A stretch of 64,000 bases of DNA from Diadema setosum (taxonomy: Eukaryota > Echinodermata > Echinoidea > Diadematoida > Diadematidae), in NCBI RefSeq assembly GCF_964275005.1, contig NC_092696.1:28975953-29039952 (forward strand), read 5' to 3'. The notes under the pieces are model-generated. The model saw only the letters and a list, made by a program, of their open reading frames with translations. It did no database searches and had not been told where the DNA came from. The translations under genes and the position numbers were made by a program. Below are positions 10,602-51,543 of the stretch, piece after piece; within the stretch, counting starts at the first letter, position 1, and each line of letters opens with the position of its first letter.

Positions 10602-13600
10602 TTTGAATCATTTTCTTTTCTTTTCTTTTTTGTGTTCAGATGGGTACGAATTAACTTGCATGGCCTTTTTAAGCATGAGTATGTAATCAATATGTCACTA
10701 AATATTGTTAATAGTACTTCTTGACGTTCACCCTTGCAAATGTATGGAAAACTTTTACACTCGCATGCATACGAATGAAATGCTATAAGGATAGTCAAAC
10801 GCACAATGTATGATGTATAACAATATGTGAACAGTAAGGACTACCTCCCATAAATGCTGCCTAATCTATCTTCTTCAGGTGCCCTATGAACATATTTCCC
10901 TGCACAAACATGTACAAGTGTTGCACAATAAGTGTAATCAAATCATTTAAATCTATGCATGTCAAATGTATAACCATTGATACGATACAGGGTGCTCCTA
11001 TTACAACAAAAACACTGATGTAAAAAATTTTTTATTAAAGCCAAGTGAAAATTCAGGTCCCATAATCAATATCATTAAAGTAAAGGGTGCAAAATTCCCT
11101 TACAGCAAACACGGTTGCAGCAGAATTGTTTACAACGAAGTCATTTCCATGCGCCATTCATAAAGAAAAACGCAAGAAGTGTGTAGGCTCCATTACAACA
11201 AAATGTGCATCACTTTACAAAATAACATCCAGCTGTAGCTAAACAAACATAAAATCATGCTTGGGGAACATCATTCCAGTGCGTTTGGGTGGAAATTATT
11301 CAATTCGCTGCCTGTGCGACCTCCACGTACCGTTTCCATGAAGAAATTGTGTTACGCAAGTCACGTAATGCCAGTGTATATGATAGCTCTACTACACATC
11401 GACCACCCTTTTTGAAACCGACCGCGTAGTTTTTGGCGCACAGAACGCTTAGTACGCACTGCACTGCACGCAGAGCACATAAAAATGTATTGGCTTTGAC
11501 TGTCGATGAGGATGTGTGGGAAAACGAAAATTCACTGTTGATTATTATGGTTTACATCGAGGACAAAAATTTCGAATGAATATTTTAACCAAATTATAAT
11601 GTCATGTCAATGCATTTTCTGAAAAGCTTCGTACAACACGGTGTTCAATACAACTCGGTTTGTGTGCTTTGTCAATACAAAAACAGCGGTCGATTAAAAA
11701 AAGCAGCGGCACCGCGAGGAGCTGAAAAGAGGGCACTCAAGTTCGACGGCAATAATTTTGCACTGAAACTTCGAATTGAAAAGGGGACAACAGCATTTGA
11801 TAGTGCTGGATTTTCTCAATCACGTAGGTCAAGTTTTAACGTGAATTTCAGTCTTAAATATTCTTATCAGGCAGATAAAAATTAGGCGGTCGATGAGTAG
11901 TAGGACCAACCATACTGTACTATAATAGATGTAGTACACGCAATGCATGGTTTTTTTATAGATACGTACAAAATGTATGACAAAAGAGAAGTGCTGGGTC
12001 CGAGGACTTTGTTCTAATGGGAGTGGCCTGTATTACCGTAGCCTTTATCATATATTTCTTTTCTTTTTCCCTCATAAACAATCCCATCCCTTTTGGCAAT
12101 TGATAGCAGCAGTGGTTGTTACAGTACAAACTTGCTTTATTCTAATAGCACAGTGGAATGATCACAATTCAAAAGTTCACATCAAATATCCTCAGCAAGT
12201 ACTGTCCCCTATCACACCAATTTCTTAGAGTAAGGATACGTTGTTTGAATGCACATAGTATTAAATTCAACCAATATGCAATCATATGGCTATTTTTCCC
12301 TTAGAGAGTTCTTATTAAGATCAATTTTCTTGTCCCCCTCTCAGTGACAATGATGGTATCAGTAATAAGAATCACGAATAAAAACCAAACATTAACAATA
12401 ATAATACAAAAAAATGTTCCAGCGGAAACATAGAAAGCAGTTTACTATGTGTCACATACATGTACTCTGTCATTAAAAGGTTTGCTTAACTGAAATTTCC
12501 ACTCTTACGAGCTTTGTTTTGAATAGGCAAGACTGTAATACATTAACATTGCCTTTAAAGCTTTCACTTCCATACATTGCTTTGAAGACTTGTTAATTTC
12601 TATACTCAATATGATGTTTGCACTACATTGTAACAGAAAAACAAGTGATGACTTTCAATTTCCATCAAACACAATATGGATATTTAGCAAGATACCTAAA
12701 AATATGAGTACATCTTTCACTCCCATTGAGTCCCTGGCATTGGAATGTTTTGGGCTCCAAATCATATTGTGACTGGTACAAAATGTAACTGACACTTTGA
12801 AACAGACAAATAAAGCATTTAAATTTTTCCAACTACACATTAACTTTTATTTAAAAAAAAAAGAAGAAAAAAAAGGTTCTTTGTGAGGGAGTAGCAAAAA
12901 AAAAATAAATCATGACACCTTTGCACATGATTTTTTTTTTCCATTTAAAACATTTCAATTTCAAAATTTAATAGAAAAAAAGAATGGGGCACTTGCCTAA
13001 AATGTCGATTTGGCCAGTGGGGAAAACCTACTTTTTTAAAAGGGTCTGCACGCACAGAATTCTGATGCTAAATTTCCATTCTGTCATGCAAGTTAGGATG
13101 ATTAATGTGATGTCGTACACAAAAAAAGATAAGATAGACTTGAACTGGTTTGCCATGAAAATTTTAACAATTTTTCTACAAATGTCTTGTTTCAATTCAG
13201 ATGATCAGTACACACTGCATCATCTTATACACGTTTGGTCACTCCCCGGTGATGGAATTTAATGCAAATGAAACGCCATCAAAGTTGAATTGTAATGACA
13301 GAGCAAACTGAATGATTGTATAAGTGTTTCTTTACATTTCGACATAAAATAAAGCTGTAGAATGGTAAAATTTCACATTTTTCACTTTTAACGGCAGTTT
13401 CGGCTTCAATCCAACATACACTGTATACTGAGGCAATGACAAACTCGGATGAAACACATCAATATGTCATCTAGCCACCAGAGTGTGCCAACCATATGCA
13501 CTGGTCCAATTGTGACTAAATATTGTTCCCACACCTTATGACAATCTCATATAAATCAAACATAAATTCATTCAATTGCATTAAAATCATTACTGCTTTC

Positions 13601-14438
13601 AACATAAAATATAATAGCAATTTTCTTCTTTGGCAAGATTGACTACAAAACAAATTCATCAAATGAAAGGCTCAACAATATAAATCATAAAACATAAATC
13701 TAGGCATTGCATAACTCCCCAATGAACTCACCAATAACTACTATATTGCACAAGATATAGACTTCAACCTTTGACTTCCTTGGCAAAAGATGCCTTTCCT
13801 TAAAAAACTTGTATACACATGAGCAACGCCAGGTCAAGCGTGTCGTATCCAGAAATGCCTACAGTTTGCATAATGAAATGCATGTAAGACGATTTGAAGG
13901 TATGCGGAAACCCCATCACTCTATACCTAAAGCTTTCTCCTTCTGTTTAATATGTTTTTATTTGCTTTTCAGATGAAGAATTGAGCAATCGACAGCTACC
14001 GACAAAACATTTCACCTGTCCCCCTCCCCCCCCCCCCCCAAAAAAAAAATAGGGAGAAGAAAAATCAGATGTAACTACTAAAAACAGTATCTAAAATGCC
14101 CCCATACCTCTCCCCTTGTCCCAATTTCATCAGAGAATGTGGAAATGTGCTTTCAACATTCTGCAATCTCCCCACATAGACTTTGAACAGTCCGGATCTC
14201 TTTTTACTGTATGTTGATGAAAAAGGTTTGCACAGTTAAATGTCTTGGTACACAAAGGGTTAAACCTGTTCCTCACAACATTCTGAAACCATCATAGACT
14301 TCGAGCTGGCCCCACTAGTTCACAAAACAGTGGGCTATATATCAAAACTAAAGGCTGTAAACCATACATTTTGACAGCAATGATGATTGAACATGGCTGT
14401 AGCATACTCATTCAACCACTGAATTCTAGAATTTCTAC
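10602..14438. other. Intergenic stretch
   Basis: AT-rich, with A/T runs near 12840..12990 and a C/A run near 14022..14050. Apart from the MITE at 11389..11903 I see no gene or RNA gene. Confidence 0.45.
11389..11903. mobile_element. CTACTAC-ended MITE candidate, 515 bp
   Basis: The left end CTACTACACATCGACCACC and right end GGCGGTCGATGAGTAGTAG are 19-bp inverted repeats with two mismatches. A 93-codon open frame inside has no recognisable domain and is probably chance. Confidence 0.55.
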
Positions 14439-14442
14439 ACTT

Positions 14443-16321
14443 GAAGAGTTTGTTTGCAAAAACCGATAAGTCCATATTTGTCAAATGGAGATATTTGCTA
14501 CTTAAGGTCAAGAAAAATAAAGAGAATAATAAGAAAAATTTTGCTTCTTTTGACCATAACTTCAAAAATATAGAAGTATTACCTTTATATGTAGTGACCA
14601 ATGTATCATTTCTGCCCCCCCCCCCCCCCACGGAAGAAAGCAGTAACTGCATAACTGCTGAGCTGAGATAAATGCGATTTTGTGTTTTTTGCAGATTCTT
14701 TAAAAACACAGAAACATTCAAAAATAATTTTGTGGTATGATTATGCACCATACCTAGTTGTCTAACAATACCTAGGAAAAAAATATGTTTCCATTATTTT
14801 TTAAATGTTATTTAGGAAAATGCAGTTACTGCGGTGGCTCACCCTTGTTTCTGGGTAGTTTCCCCACGGAAAAAAGCAGTAACTGCAGACGGCCAGGAGT
14901 CTGCTGTTTTCCCCATGGAAAAAAGCAGTAACTGCACATGTCACATGACCATAGGAGGAGAATTGTTACCACCACCAGGTTATAAAGTTCTTCTACTTTC
15001 TGGTTAGTCTAGATCTATAAGATCTAGGACCTAACGCTAGACCTAGACTAGGTCTTGTCGATTGAATGGCATTCTGTGTAAAAATAAGGTACATGTAGGG
15101 CCTACTGTAGGCCTACCCTAATTGAACTTTGAAGTGCCCGGCCTTGCCCCTGACACATGACCCTGGACTAGACAATAAAATATCATGTCTCTTCGTCTTA
15201 GATCCTAGTCGAACTCTGACATTACACTTAAGCTAGACTACAGATCTATGCCCAATGTTAGTGCTAGACCTAGATCTATTACGTTAGATTAGGCCTACTG
15301 ACATTTGTTCTAACACTAAACAGTTAACAATAGATCTACTCTGTAACGTTAGATCTGGTACGCGGTAGACCTATAGGGCCTACATCTAACGTTAGACTAA
15401 CGTTAGTGTATTAATACTATTGCTCATCTCCATTCAATATATTTTCAGCTCACCTAGATTTTCTTGTTCTGGCCAAAGCCATGGCTACCATGACTTTTCC
15501 TCTGCAATTCATGATAGATTTACAGGCATGCCTGGACCGCAGAAACTGTGTGACAGCATGGTTAGCACTGGCATGATCACTCAGACTGTACCAGACCTGC
15601 AATACCTGGTACTGTGCAAGTGATGACAGTGATGTGATGCAGTGTTTAGCTGCTAGTTACTACTGTGCAGTATGCTGCAGAATTTACGCGCATGAAGCTA
15701 GCTGCACGCGTATTCTACACTCTGAGCGCGCTGAGTCTGCCAGGTTTGCTAGTCTCCAGAAAGAAGCTTTTTCTACAACTTGTCATGTGATTCCCTGCGG
15801 GCAGAGTCAAGTTACTGGTGAAACAATCTTTTTTATATCTACTCCCCTGAATTATGGAATAAACTGCTGTTTACATTGTTAAAAAAAAAATTAGTAGAAA
15901 AAATAAATGGTATTAGGGGAAAAAATATACAGGAAGGACTATACAGAGTCTGAATGATTAGACTAAATTGTTAGTTACTGCTTTCTTCCGTGGGTTTTGT
16001 TAGTTACTGCTTTCTTCCGTGGGGAAACTTGCAAAGTTGAATCAACTGGATGCAGTTACTGCTTTTTGCAAAAGTGAAAAATTGCATTTTTGGTCACTTT
16101 CATTTTTTTTTTGTGCAAAACTGACCTGTTAACATTGGAGAGCATTGGGTAAACTATTCATTTTTGCAAAAAAGTAAACATTCATAAAAATGTCAGTTAC
16201 TGCGTTTTTCCGTGGGGGGGCAGATTTAAAAGGTATTATTTTGTACTTTATGACAGAGACCATACTTCAAAATCTTCAAAAATGGACTTTATTAATATCG
16301 GTTTTTGCAAACAAACTCTTC
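14443..16321 (+). mobile_element. GAAGAGTTTG MITE interrupted by a CTGCCCC element
   Basis: The ends GAAGAGTTTGTTTGCAAAAA and its complement TTTTTGCAAACAAACTCTTC are flanked by ACTT on both sides, a 4-bp target duplication. Without the insert the MITE is about 263 bp, matching the uninterrupted copy at 49882..50130. Confidence 0.85.
14612..16223 (+). mobile_element. CTGCCCC element, family A, copy 1 (1612 bp)
   Basis: Begins CTG followed by a C run and CACGGAAGAAAGCAGTAACT; ends ACTGCGTTTTTCCGTGG, a G run and CAG. It is flanked by ATTT on both sides, and the uninterrupted MITE at 49882 has a single ATTT there. Subterminal GCAGTAACTGC words recur near 14640, 14878 and 14926 on the left, and inverted near 15975, 16005, 16053 and 16196 on the right. 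The core, about 15000..15420, is crowded with CTAGATCTA and AACGTTAG words. No transposase is seen. Confidence 0.85.
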
Positions 16322-16911
16322 ACTTCTCTTTTCCACAAACCTGAAAATTTTTGGCGCTGTAATTCCATCAGGCCTATGCACCTACAACAAGAGATTTCCC
16401 TTTCAGAAATAATTGTCAAATGGCAGTAGCAGTGAGGCCTACATAAATTCAAATGTGGGGGAGGGGAGGTTTACAAACAATGACTGGCGCGTACTGTATC
16501 TTGCCCCACCTCCCTTGCCCTCCTCCCCCCCCCCCCAAAAAAAAAAAATGATATAAAAAAGGCCTTAACATACAAACATGGACCCTTGACACAGGGCTAC
16601 TAGATATCTACCTTTGTAGCATTAAATACTTCTATATGCCACTGATGTACATTGTATGTTTACTTCTAAAAGCAAGCAATGATAATCTAGACCTCTGTAC
16701 TGTGAAACAAGCTTGGTAGAGATGAGTTTTTGACAGTGGTGGGCACTTCCCTATTATCAAAGGATTACCACTGAATAGGCATTTCTGAATAGGAACATTA
16801 CCCTGTATTCTTATGATAATACCATCTGATTCAGACCAATTATGGAGGACAATATCATTCAGCCAGTGGTTTTATCTTCTCAGCACAGTATAAGCAAAGT
16901 GACCTACAAGT

Positions 16912-17301
16912 TTAAAGGGACTGTACAGTACTGGTTGAGGTGGGGATTCATGTTTTGAACATTCCTAAGTGAGATAATGAAAAGCCTAATATGAAATATG
17001 AAAGAGCACGTAATTTTAAGAAGGATTCAACGTTTATTTGATGAAAATTGGTTTTCAAATGGCCGAGATATCCAAAAAAGTGCTAATAATAAAAGGCGAC
17101 ATGCCACAACTTTATTAGGATCTCTTTGTTTCACGTTGTTTTTTGATATCTCAGCCATTTCAAAACCGATATTCATCGAATAAACTTTTGATACCCCTTA
17201 GAACTGCATGCTCTTTGACATCTCATAGACGGTTTCTGAATATCTCGCAAAACGTTAAAAGCTAAATCCTCACCTTAACCAGAACTGTACACACCCTTTA
17301 A
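16912..17301. mobile_element. TTAA-flanked palindromic MITE, 390 bp
   Basis: The ends TTAAAGGGACTGTACAGTAC and GAACTGTACACACCCTTTAA are inverted repeats. A long internal palindrome joins ATGGCCGAGATATCC to GATATCTCAGCCATTTC. The flanking TTAA fits the piggyBac or Kolobok type of target (known for those families). A related copy lies at about 27060..27600. Confidence 0.7.
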
Positions 17302-17344
17302 AAGACCAAGTAGCATCTCTAGCATCTTTACTGCAAAACATGAT

Positions 17345-17530
17345 ATATTCGCAGCACAAAATTTTCACAAATAGGAGCCAACGGCCTTTTTCGTGGAATG
17401 AAATTTTCGCGAATTGCTACTGGCGTTCAATGCATATAGTGAAGACAAGAAATTTTGCGTGCATTTTAATTTCACGAATCTTGGCGCTCGCGAAATTAAA
17501 ATGCACGCGAACATTCCTAGTTTTACAGCA
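17345..17530. mobile_element. CGCGAAA MITE, diverged copy
   Basis: Contains AATTTTCGCGAATTGCTACT and a hairpin joining TGCGTGCATTTTAATTTC to GAAATTAAAATGCACGCG. Ends are unclear. Confidence 0.5.
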
Positions 17531-17633
17531 TTTGCTGCTAACCAGGGTACTTTCGAAAACCATGAGTAGTTTGACTCCTGTTGAGATTCTCTGCTTGTGT
17601 GTGTACACAATTTGTTACAGGTTTCTACTCGAA

Positions 17634-17841
17634 TACTGTATATGCCGTTATTTTCGCGTACAGATATTTTCGCGAATGACAAGGTCATAGACATTTTCAC
17701 GAGATGTTGTTTTCGTGAATCAACGCAGACGCTTACGTTAATGCTCTATTAATGAAGTGCACGGAGACAATTTCCCGTGTTGTTAAATTCGCAATCCAAC
17801 TGCAATTCGCGAAATTCGCGAAAATAACGGCGTATACAGTA
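17634..17841. mobile_element. CGCGAAA palindromic MITE, 208 bp
   Basis: TACTGTATATGCCGTTATTT at the left and AAATAACGGCGTATACAGTA at the right are inverted repeats. TA at both edges may be the target duplication, as in Tc1/mariner-type elements. Confidence 0.75.
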
Positions 17842-20800
17842 TGTTATATCCGAGCCGGGCCCACCCTCCCACTCCATGGTATCCCCAAGTTTGCCAGGTC
17901 TACTTTTCAAAGCTAACTTAAACTACCATAGTTCACTGTAGCAGTGAAATGTGAATGCACAGATAAGGCAATAAACTGTCCTATTCAAATGGTGTGTTCA
18001 ATTATTAAAGCTAATCAAAACACCAATTTGTCTCTTTAACATTTAGAGCCTCATATTGTGGCAACGGCAATTCTCTTAAATATCTGCACCCAAGATATTT
18101 GACAATTCCAAAGGTACTCGCGTATTTAGAGTCTTTCACGCATTGTACATCACTGGGACTGACTTACAAAATGTAGTGGTATTGAAGTCAGTATTGCTTT
18201 TTGCTTTTCATTACTGACAGGCTTCACACATAGTGTGAAGCTTCCTGCTATGTTGAAAGAGTCAGGGGCATGCGTGTGGAACATAAATTGAAAAGCATCA
18301 AATTTTGTTATAATTTACAGAAATTCATCAAGTCTGTTCTTTACACCTTTCAAAGGAGACACATACTAGACATTGTCAGTTTAGAGTTGTTCTTCCTCAG
18401 TGGAAAAACAACCATGATGTACATGTAAATAATACAACATAATCTACCAGTACTGTATTTTTAAAATTAATTGTCTCCACTTTTCCTTTAACAAATACTG
18501 CCTTCCTTGGTGCAACCATTTTCATTACTAGCTAAATAATGCAAAGGACTCCACCTACATGCTTTATTCAAAGAGAAAAACATAAAGACAAACATATACA
18601 AGATATGCTAGGAATTCATGAGAGACTACAATGCATTGCAAAAAGCATGGAAACATATGACTTGAAAGAAAAGTAGTACTTTCTATGACATCACTTCCCA
18701 TGCATTATGACATCACTTTCCATGCCTTATGGCATCATTTTCCATCTTTGGGTGAGACCCGTTTCCAAATTACCTGCATGAAGCTGAATATATAAAGAGA
18801 GAAGCATCACCTTAAAGTCCTTTTTCTTGGCCTAGATTTGGTGAAACAATGTATGACATTTTTTGATATTAGAATTTTTGTCTTTATCTGTAGGAATTTT
18901 TGCTTGTAAATGTATCTAAATTTCAAGATCATCTTGGCATACCATTCAATTAAAATGAGTCTTTCCAGTACTTGTGAAATCTGGACATTGCATGAATATT
19001 TCTATGCAAATAAAAGCATATAAGTTCACATGCTCATATCCACCTACATGAATTGATTTGATCTGGTATTGGCATGAAGAAATATGACTTTTTTTTTTCT
19101 AAGAGATCTCTATGATGCTTTAATACAGAATCATTACTGCATTGATATGGAATGTTGAGCTGAAGAAAGGAACATACAATACTTCAATAAGAAAAATGTT
19201 TTCTGTCATTTTTCCTTTCTTCTTTTCAATGCCCTAAACTCTCAATCATGAATACTGGTATTGAAAGCTCAAAATTTGGAACAATAAAGTGCCTGAAATG
19301 AGCACCTCATTATCCAAAGACAGACAACTGCCACCATGTGAGGGCAGTATTGCTAACAACTTGCAGAAAGTTGCATTTTCTCCTCTTCCCTTCATTTTCC
19401 TCTTTACAATCAGGAAATGCTTTTTTTTTCCCCAGCCACATTCAGCCTAATCATTTCAAATGCAACGTTCTCGCTCCAAAGCAATTTTACAGCAGCAACA
19501 TCGAGCTCCGGTCACACACAAAACGAAAACGAGACATCTTGCACCACGGCTAAACATGAACTTACACATATCACATCCATTCAAAACAACCCGGAGTATT
19601 AGCCACTAGGTGAAGTTCAAGTGTCTGTTTATACCACTATGAGGAGACTACTCAGAAGTTGAAGACCTGCCTAGCTGTCAAAATGTCATTTTACGCAGCC
19701 TAGTTATAGCTACCTGACACCAACTGGGTGAAATGTACCTGGCTACATCGGAAATGAGGAGGTCCTCATTCATTCAAACCCTCAATACTCAGAATTAACA
19801 CTTCGGTGCATGTGGTGCTGTAATTCATTCATAGTGTTTCATGAGGTATAGTAAAACTTTCTCCAACATCAAAGTCCTTTACTGTTGATATATGATTGTC
19901 TTTTTCAGTGGCTAGATTATCACAAGCCTCTTCAATGCTAAACATGTAACTGATCCATTAATTTGACAACACTTCTTAGAAGATTAAAAGTGTTTCATTC
20001 ACCTGAAAAATAAATCTGGGATACGGAAGAGCAAATTTAAACCCACCAAAATGTGCTCTTCATTGTGAATCAACATTCTCCATAATTCACAGAAATTACT
20101 TTTATATCTTTACAGAGTTAAGTTTTGAATTAACTCTGTTCAGGTGGGACAAATTACAATGTACTCCAGCCACATTATTTGTGTGTGTGGCTGTTTTCCT
20201 TGTGTGCATTCAATCATTGCAACTTTCACAAAATTATCACAGCTGTAGTACGTGCCGGTGGCTACCCTTCCAGTTAAGCTAAACTTGCAAATTGAACACT
20301 GAATCCATGCTATATACCATATGGCAGTGTACGTGTACATAGCTTCTTCTCTAGTACCAAGAGTGGCAATATTCATGAAGTGCATATTGTAGATATGCCA
20401 TATCTATGCCCATGCGATACACAGCATATCGTTATTATGCCATAAGCATGCACAGCATACGTGGGCAACGTATATAGCACACGTATTTGATCGCACAGTG
20501 AGTGCGCCTGAGCCATGTTCCAAAGTTTCACAGTCATGTAGTAAATGTGTACGAAAATGCTCTCGGGGTGCATTGCACAGATGTGCAGAAGGTCAATACT
20601 TTCAGTATCACACTGCATATCAAAAATACACTTCCCAACGTGAATAACAAGTGAGTATCTAGGCTTCTTTCTGCACATGCAGCTGCCTGTATTCATTTGG
20701 ATGAACAGCAACTTTACAGCGGCACGACTAGGGTCTAATCTGTGAAAAATATTTTGCCCCGCTGGAATTCTGTCTGCTTCCAGCTAACCCAGCCTCATGC

Positions 20801-21604
20801 GATTTACCTGGAGAACAGTGTCAAATTTGCCCATCGATACTACTTGTTGACTAGTCTAAATTCAAAAAGTATACGCTTTTTGGTGCAAGTGGGAACACTC
20901 TTCTATTTATTACCTTGTACTTGTAATTAGCTTCACACTCTCATATTATGAGAAAATGATATCAGAACAATTTATCATTAGCTTATTTCGGGGCCTTCGA
21001 ATAATTCTCCTCCCAAAGTCGGCTATAACGCAACTCAGATGAACCTAGTCCACTGAAAGAAGACGTGACGTCTCGCACACTGGGTGCAGTGTGACACCAT
21101 AAAGTTTGATGGGACTTCATACCCGTAATCCCTCTTTACTGGCAGTTTGCTGCAGGGACACCTTGTGTGAAAGCTACCGGTTACTCTACAATGGTGGCGT
21201 CTTTCGAAGAGTGCTGAATATCAAATGCTGCCGTACAGCATGTGCTCGTGCCATGCTTGGCAATCCCCTCCCATTAAAAAACAGCACAATGCCACTCACT
21301 GCTTTATGAAAGATACTTGGTTACTTATTCCATGAGTAAGAGGGTGAATTGAAAGATAGAGAGAGAGAGAGAGAACATACAGACAGCATTATTGCATTGG
21401 TGGATCTGTTACCCCTTGGTTGCTCCGAAGTGACTCAACCAACGTCACTCGTTCTCTCCTGGCCTCGGAATCTCCTACAACAAAGTAGCACTCGAGCAGC
21501 ACGTCTCATCAACCTGTTGAACCTATCACCGGCCTACTGGACTACTCTACCTAACACCTGAGATGGAACGGATGGCTGATGCGGGTTTCCACGGCAACCA
21601 TATG
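17842..21604. other. Intergenic stretch and probable 3' UTR of the KIAA0930 gene
   Basis: AT-rich, mostly without recognised repeats. There is a small perfect hairpin (GCTTCACAC, ATAG, TGTGAAGC) at about 18220..18241. I see no other gene. The 3' UTR of the minus-strand gene must lie at the high-coordinate end. Confidence 0.45.
20906..20911 (-). other. Candidate poly(A) signal for the KIAA0930 gene
   Basis: TTTATT on the plus strand is AATAAA on the minus strand, about 700 bp past the stop. The hexamer is the only evidence. Confidence 0.25.
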
Positions 21605-49018
<27,414 letters not shown>

Positions 49019-49881
49019 TATGCTAGCTATCGGTCGACAAAACCAGGGTGCATTTCTGCACTTTAGATGTCCGGTTTGACTCCACAGCCGGTCTCTCTAA
49101 CTCCTCTCCCCTGGCCCACAGTTGAAGCTTCCCCTTTTGCGCTTGCACATCACACACACGACCCGCGAGCTCCGAGTGTAGCGAGTATCGCCGCCAGGTT
49201 ACGATGCTCCCACCCGTCGTATAGCCATTTATGGGCTAAAAACCGCAGCATATTTGAGATGATATTCCGAAAAATAATTCGTTCACATTCGTGGCACCGC
49301 CCAATCACCAAGTATAAGCCAGTTTTGCTGTTAAAACGTATTTTGGCGGTTTTTCTGTTTGGGTGAAATCTTGTTGAATTGCTGACCCGCATTGTGCTAC
49401 TTCCTCGGATCAGCAAATTTATGGTCATCGATGAACAGCTGTTGTGGACTTCGCGGCACTTTCACTTTGATAGTACTTTGAAAGATCGCGAAAATACTAA
49501 GAGGAAAATTGACAAATTCTAGGATTGAATACTAGCACGTTTTTGTTTGTTTTTCGTGTTGGAAACAAAATGTGTGATCGCATCAGAGAGAAAAGAAAAG
49601 AGGAAGCTGAAATATATAATTTTGCATAATAATAAAATATTTTTTTTCTTTTGTGTTTTTTGTAAGGAAGGACCAAAAGTTAGAAAGCTTGTACAGTGAT
49701 ATACAATATTGCATAGGCACACGTAAATTGAGAAACACAAAGAGAGGGAGAGAGGGAGGGTGCGCAAAAATAGCTGGAGTTTGGTTTGTTGTTTTTTGTT
49801 TTTGTTTTTGTTTTTACGAAAAATTGTTACAGTTGTAAAAGCAATATACTGCATTCACAGAACTTTGGTGATGTAGTATAT
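49019..49881. other. Upstream flank of the KIAA0930 gene
   Basis: The first 300 bp are GC-richer, as expected for a promoter and 5' UTR. The rest is AT-rich with GT/T runs. No other gene seen. Confidence 0.4.
49296..49310. promoter_or_regulatory. Candidate CCAAT box upstream of the KIAA0930 gene
   Basis: CCGCCCAATCA about 285 bp upstream of the start codon; NF-Y sites work in either orientation. No TATA box is seen. Motif only. Confidence 0.3.
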
Positions 49882-50130
49882 GAAGAGTTTGTTTGCAAAA
49901 ACCGATAAGTCCATTTTTGAAGATTTCGAAGTACGGTCTCTGTCATAAAGTACAAAATAATACCTTTTAAATGATATATTGGTCACTACATATATAAAGG
50001 TACATTTTTGAAGTTATGGTCAAAAGAAGCAAAAATTTTCTTATTATTCTCTTTATTTTTCTTCATCTTCAATCGCAAATATCTCCATTTGACAAATATG
50101 GACTTATCGGTTTTTGCAATCAAACTCTTC
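49882..50130 (-). mobile_element. GAAGAGTTTG MITE, uninterrupted copy, 249 bp
   Basis: The ends GAAGAGTTTGTTTGCAAAAA and TTTTTGCAATCAAACTCTTC are inverted, and flanked by ATAT on both sides. It shows the pre-insertion sequence of the family A target (TTTTAAATGATA here, complement TATCATTTAAAA). Confidence 0.85.
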
Positions 50131-50134
50131 ATAT

Positions 50135-50736
50135 AATGATTAAAAAAAAAATTCACTGACAATTTGGCTTCCAGCGCGGACGTCGGATCATATTCCTATA
50201 TTTCAGTTGTTTTCTTTTCAAATTAAAGATTTGTATTTGTTCAACTTAGGACAACTTATGTATAATTATAATAAAAACAATTTTCCAAATATACTTGAAA
50301 CAATGTTTCAAAGAAATTAATCTATACACAATATTATCCGAATAGGCAATCGAAATAGATTTCGATTTGCCATTTTTGAGAACTAAAATAGCTCAGAACA
50401 CATGGCATCTCTAGGACCTATTGGAACTCACTTCATAACAATACAAAAACAGCTCAAACTTTGAACTCCTTCACGAACAAGTTAAAATTGTTCCTATTGA
50501 ATATCTCATAACGTACAACGGAATTAGTTTCGTTTTATCATCTCAGTCAAGTAACAATTATGTATTCTTTTTATTTTTTTATTAGAGAAAAATTAATCTG
50601 TTAAACACAAGTCCTCCTCAGATGTTCCTCTTATTGGTCCGTATATACCATTGTGTCTATTCTCTCCTGCATTCTTACCGGTATAATTACATATATAAAT
50701 ATGTATATATACATATATATATATAGTTCCAATAGG

Positions 50737-50781
<45 letters not shown>

Positions 50782-51543
50782 ATAATAGGGTTGTATTCTA
50801 TCATTACTCTTACATAAGGGAATCTAGTTTGCTTGCGTCCACGATGGCACGTGCTGTGGTGTCTTTTTTTTTTCCTTCCCAATATGAATTCATGTCAGTT
50901 GACACTGTTTTTGTTCATTTTATTTCATTTTTTATATTGGTTTGTAGCTTAATTTATTATTCGCTGTCTTGTGTATTTTCTGAGGGTCACATATTGTACA
51001 AGCTTCGCTTCTCAATGGGACCCTCCATTTCCATCCCCATCCTTAATTAACTTGTATTATATATTATTATAATATATATCTAAAAATACAATTGTGCTTT
51101 CTTCCTCTGTTACTATTTTTCACATGTACTTTATTAAATCACGGTTGTTGTTTTTTTTTGCAATTATTACAAACATCTTCTGCATATACATTGTATATAA
51201 TTTCTATGTTTCTTTGATGAAAATAAATTTGAATCTTGAATCTTGAATCTTGAATCTAATCAGAATAGCACCCGAAAAATAAGAAAAAAAAATGTCAAAC
51301 ATAATTGTGTGATATCATACTCTCTGATTATACAAAATATACTGTGCCAAAGAACTAAAATGTTATCATATCTTATAGGAATGGTTTTATAAAGCCTGAA
51401 AAGAAAAAAAAACAACAACTATCTTTTGAAATTCATTATTGTAAATGGATGAAAAAAGTATCGTAAAATATTATCCAAAACCTACTGCAGTATCCAGGTT
51501 GGGGGCAAAGAAAAAGAAGGACCCCTCTCTGTAATTTACACTT
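50135..51543. other. Intergenic stretch with AT repeat and LINE-type tail
   Basis: AT-rich, with an (AT)n run at 50739..50778. No gene seen. Confidence 0.4.
50990..51258 (+). mobile_element. LINE 3' end fragment with TTGAATC tail
   Basis: Ends in AATAAATTTGAATCTTGAAT followed by further TTGAATC units. Short tandem tails after AATAAA are typical of some non-LTR retrotransposons. No reverse transcriptase is seen. Confidence 0.45.

Noticed and set aside
14335-14751. 138-codon open frame on the minus strand
   Set aside because: It crosses the edge between a MITE and the CTGCCCC element; part of it recurs at 53427..53618. It is repeat sequence, not a gene.
20373-20711. 112-codon open frame on the minus strand
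   Set aside because: It lies downstream of the KIAA0930 stop in a stretch with no codon bias and no recognisable domain; likely 3' UTR or flank.
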